Position numbers and translations under genes: made by a program | The notes under the pieces: generated by a model | Seen by the model: only the letters and a program-made list of their open reading frames with translations | What the model was told of the DNA's origin: nothing | Database searches by the model: none | Shown: positions 6,992 through 7,845 of the stretch, in pieces | Layout: each line of letters begins with the position of its first letter | How positions within the stretch are numbered: position 1 is the stretch's first letter | From: Candidatus Omnitrophota bacterium | Lineage (GTDB): Bacteria > Omnitrophota > Gorgyraeia > Gygaellales > Profunditerraquicolaceae | Direction: 5' to 3' | DNA length: 7,845 bases | NCBI GenBank assembly: GCA_016938245.1 | Contig: JAFGUY010000047.1 | Coordinates: 1-7,845, forward strand

Positions 6992-7599
6992 AGATAGGCG
7001 GATTTGTTAGATCGTCACTTGTTGATTATCCGGGTAAAGTTGCTGCGGTTATCTTTACTCAAGGATGTAATTTTAGATGCCCGTATTGTCATAACCCCCA
7101 GCTTGTTTACCCGGAATTTTTTACCGAGCCGGTTCCGTTTGAATATGTATGGGAATTTCTCGGAGAAAGGCGCGGTTTGCTTGAAGGGGTAGTTTTTTCT
7201 GGAGGCGAACCGACTCTGCAGGATGATCTTCCGGAGGTAATCCGCAAGGTTCGTTCCTTGGGCTATGCCGTGAAGCTCGATACCAACGGCAGTAATCCGG
7301 ATGTTCTAGCAGAAGTATTGCCCCATCTTGATTATATTGCTATGGATATCAAGGCTCCATTCGGAGATGCGTATGCGCGCGTTTGCGGCGTTACCATGGA
7401 TGATTATGAAATCCGGCGCAGTATGCTTTTAATCAGGGCGACAGGGCTTTCGTATGCGTTCAGGACGACTTTCCATTCGGAATTCATGCCGATCGAGGAA
7501 AAAGATAAGATAAAAAAACATCTTGGCCGGCACGAAATATATGTTATTCAAGAGGCAAATGAGAAGATATCCAATAATGCCCAGAGCTTAAACGGGTAA
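6988..7599 (+). CDS. nrdG: Radical-SAM activase of anaerobic ribonucleotide reductase (NrdG2 type)
   Basis: This is the radical-SAM partner that uses a 4Fe-4S cluster and S-adenosylmethionine to install the glycyl radical on NrdD. The cluster motif CxxxCxxC is C27, C31, C34 in GCNFRCPYCHN; the SAM-contacting GGEPT is at 72-76. The N-terminus (KIGGFVRSSLVDYPGK) is typical of the NrdG2 subgroup. The start codon overlaps the nrdD stop (ATGA, 6988-6991) and lacks a strong Shine-Dalgarno, which implies translational coupling. At 203 aa it ends soon after YVIQEAN, where many relatives continue for some 20-30 residues; the radical-SAM core is complete, so it is probably functional. It is the last gene of the operon. 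Confidence 0.92.
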   Translation: MKIGGFVRSSLVDYPGKVAAVIFTQGCNFRCPYCHNPQLVYPEFFTEPVPFEYVWEFLGERRGLLEGVVFSGGEPTLQDDLPEVIRKVRSLGYAVKLDTNGSNPDVLAEVLPHLDYIAMDIKAPFGDAYARVCGVTMDDYEIRRSMLLIRATGLSYAFRTTFHSEFMPIEEKDKIKKHLGRHEIYVIQEANEKISNNAQSLNG

Positions 7600-7710
7600 A
7601 CCGTATATCTTGAGTCTTGAAAGAGATATAGGATCTCGCAAGCCAGAGAAGCCTGGACAAAACGAATAACCCTATTTTACTTTTATGACCTCCCTAAAGC
7701 CAGAATATCC
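7600..7710. other. Intergenic region after the operon
   Basis: No gene is visible. Two small hairpins are present, GAGAT (7623-7627)/ATCTC (7633-7637) and CCAG (7643-7646)/CTGG (7652-7655), but neither is followed by a T-run. No convincing intrinsic terminator for the operon can be named. Confidence 0.5.
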
Positions 7711-7739
7711 TTGATATATTGAGGTATAATACTTATAAT
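7711..7739 (+). promoter_or_regulatory. Strong sigma-70-type promoter for a downstream unit
   Basis: The -35 TTGATA (7711-7716) and a perfect -10 TATAAT (7734-7739) are separated by 17 bases, predicting a start near 7746. A second TATAAT lies at 7725-7730 but lacks a good -35. No ORF of useful length follows before the window ends, so the product is either an RNA or a gene with a leader longer than 100 nt. Confidence 0.75.
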
Positions 7740-7833
7740 TAGTTTAGTAAATTTAAAGAGCAGTAGTTTGTTAATTTCCAAGCCGTTCTCTGAATCGTTG
7801 AGATTTGATATGTTGGAATTGAGCGGCGTTAGG

Positions 7834-7844
7834 GTTCTTTGACA
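7834..7844 (+). promoter_or_regulatory. boxA-like antitermination motif
   Basis: GTTCTTTGACA resembles the boxA element (GCTCTTTGACA / GCTCTTTAACA) recognised by NusB-NusE in rRNA operon leaders. It lies about 90 nt after the predicted transcript start, a normal distance for an rRNA leader. The window ends one base later, so the call cannot be confirmed here. Confidence 0.45.
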
Positions 7845-7845
7845 G

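Noticed and set aside
7623..7655. Hairpins after nrdG as an operon terminator or riboswitch
   Set aside because: Stems are only 4-5 bp and there is no T-run; they match no riboswitch class I can recognise.
7810..7842. Short ORF starting ATG 7810 near the right edge
   Set aside because: It runs only 10 codons before TGA and lacks a ribosome binding site.
1..7845. CRISPR array, tRNA gene or insertion sequence
   Set aside because: No regularly spaced direct repeats, no tRNA T-arm signature and no transposase ORF or terminal inverted repeats were seen.

Overview
The window is about 42% GC by eye and holds one complete five-gene operon on the + strand, metE - thyX - (MetE/UroD-type methyltransferase) - nrdD - nrdG, preceded by a leader of about 500 nt. 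The oxygen-sensitive class III ribonucleotide reductase NrdD and its radical-SAM activase point to an anaerobic or facultatively anaerobic bacterium with folate metabolism and flavin-dependent thymidylate synthesis. The sequence alone does not fix the phylum; an uncultured lineage such as Omnitrophota would fit but is a guess.

Layout. Positions 1-372 hold no convincing gene: there is a small, possibly frameshifted minus-strand ORF and one short REP-like motif. A good sigma-70-type promoter (373-401) fires straight into two consecutive cobalamin riboswitches. The first (about 408-515) is compact, with a single short P6 hairpin; it is followed by an intrinsic terminator (547-579). The second (594-761) is the full-size type with the peripheral GCCACTG / GGGAAGGC elements; it is followed by a second terminator (833-874) ending just before the metE translation start region. 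Each terminator has a visible competing antiterminator, so both look like transcriptional OFF switches in series. metE most likely starts at GTG 908, behind a strong Shine-Dalgarno sequence. The five genes abut or overlap and form one transcription unit ending at 7599. A second strong promoter (7711-7739) and a boxA-like motif (7834-7844) at the right edge suggest that a separate transcription unit, possibly an rRNA operon, begins just outside the window.

How it works together. MetE makes methionine without B12 and NrdDG makes deoxynucleotides without B12. These enzymes stand in for the B12-dependent MetH (methylcobalamin) and NrdJ (adenosylcobalamin). ThyX makes dTMP, consuming methylene-folate and completing the dNTP supply. 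The third gene is a stand-alone MetE-core/UroD-like zinc methyltransferase of unknown exact substrate. The simplest reading is a B12-shortage backup operon gated by two structurally different B12 sensors in series. The tandem pairing, and the joint control of methionine and deoxynucleotide backup enzymes plus ThyX, is the most interesting feature here.
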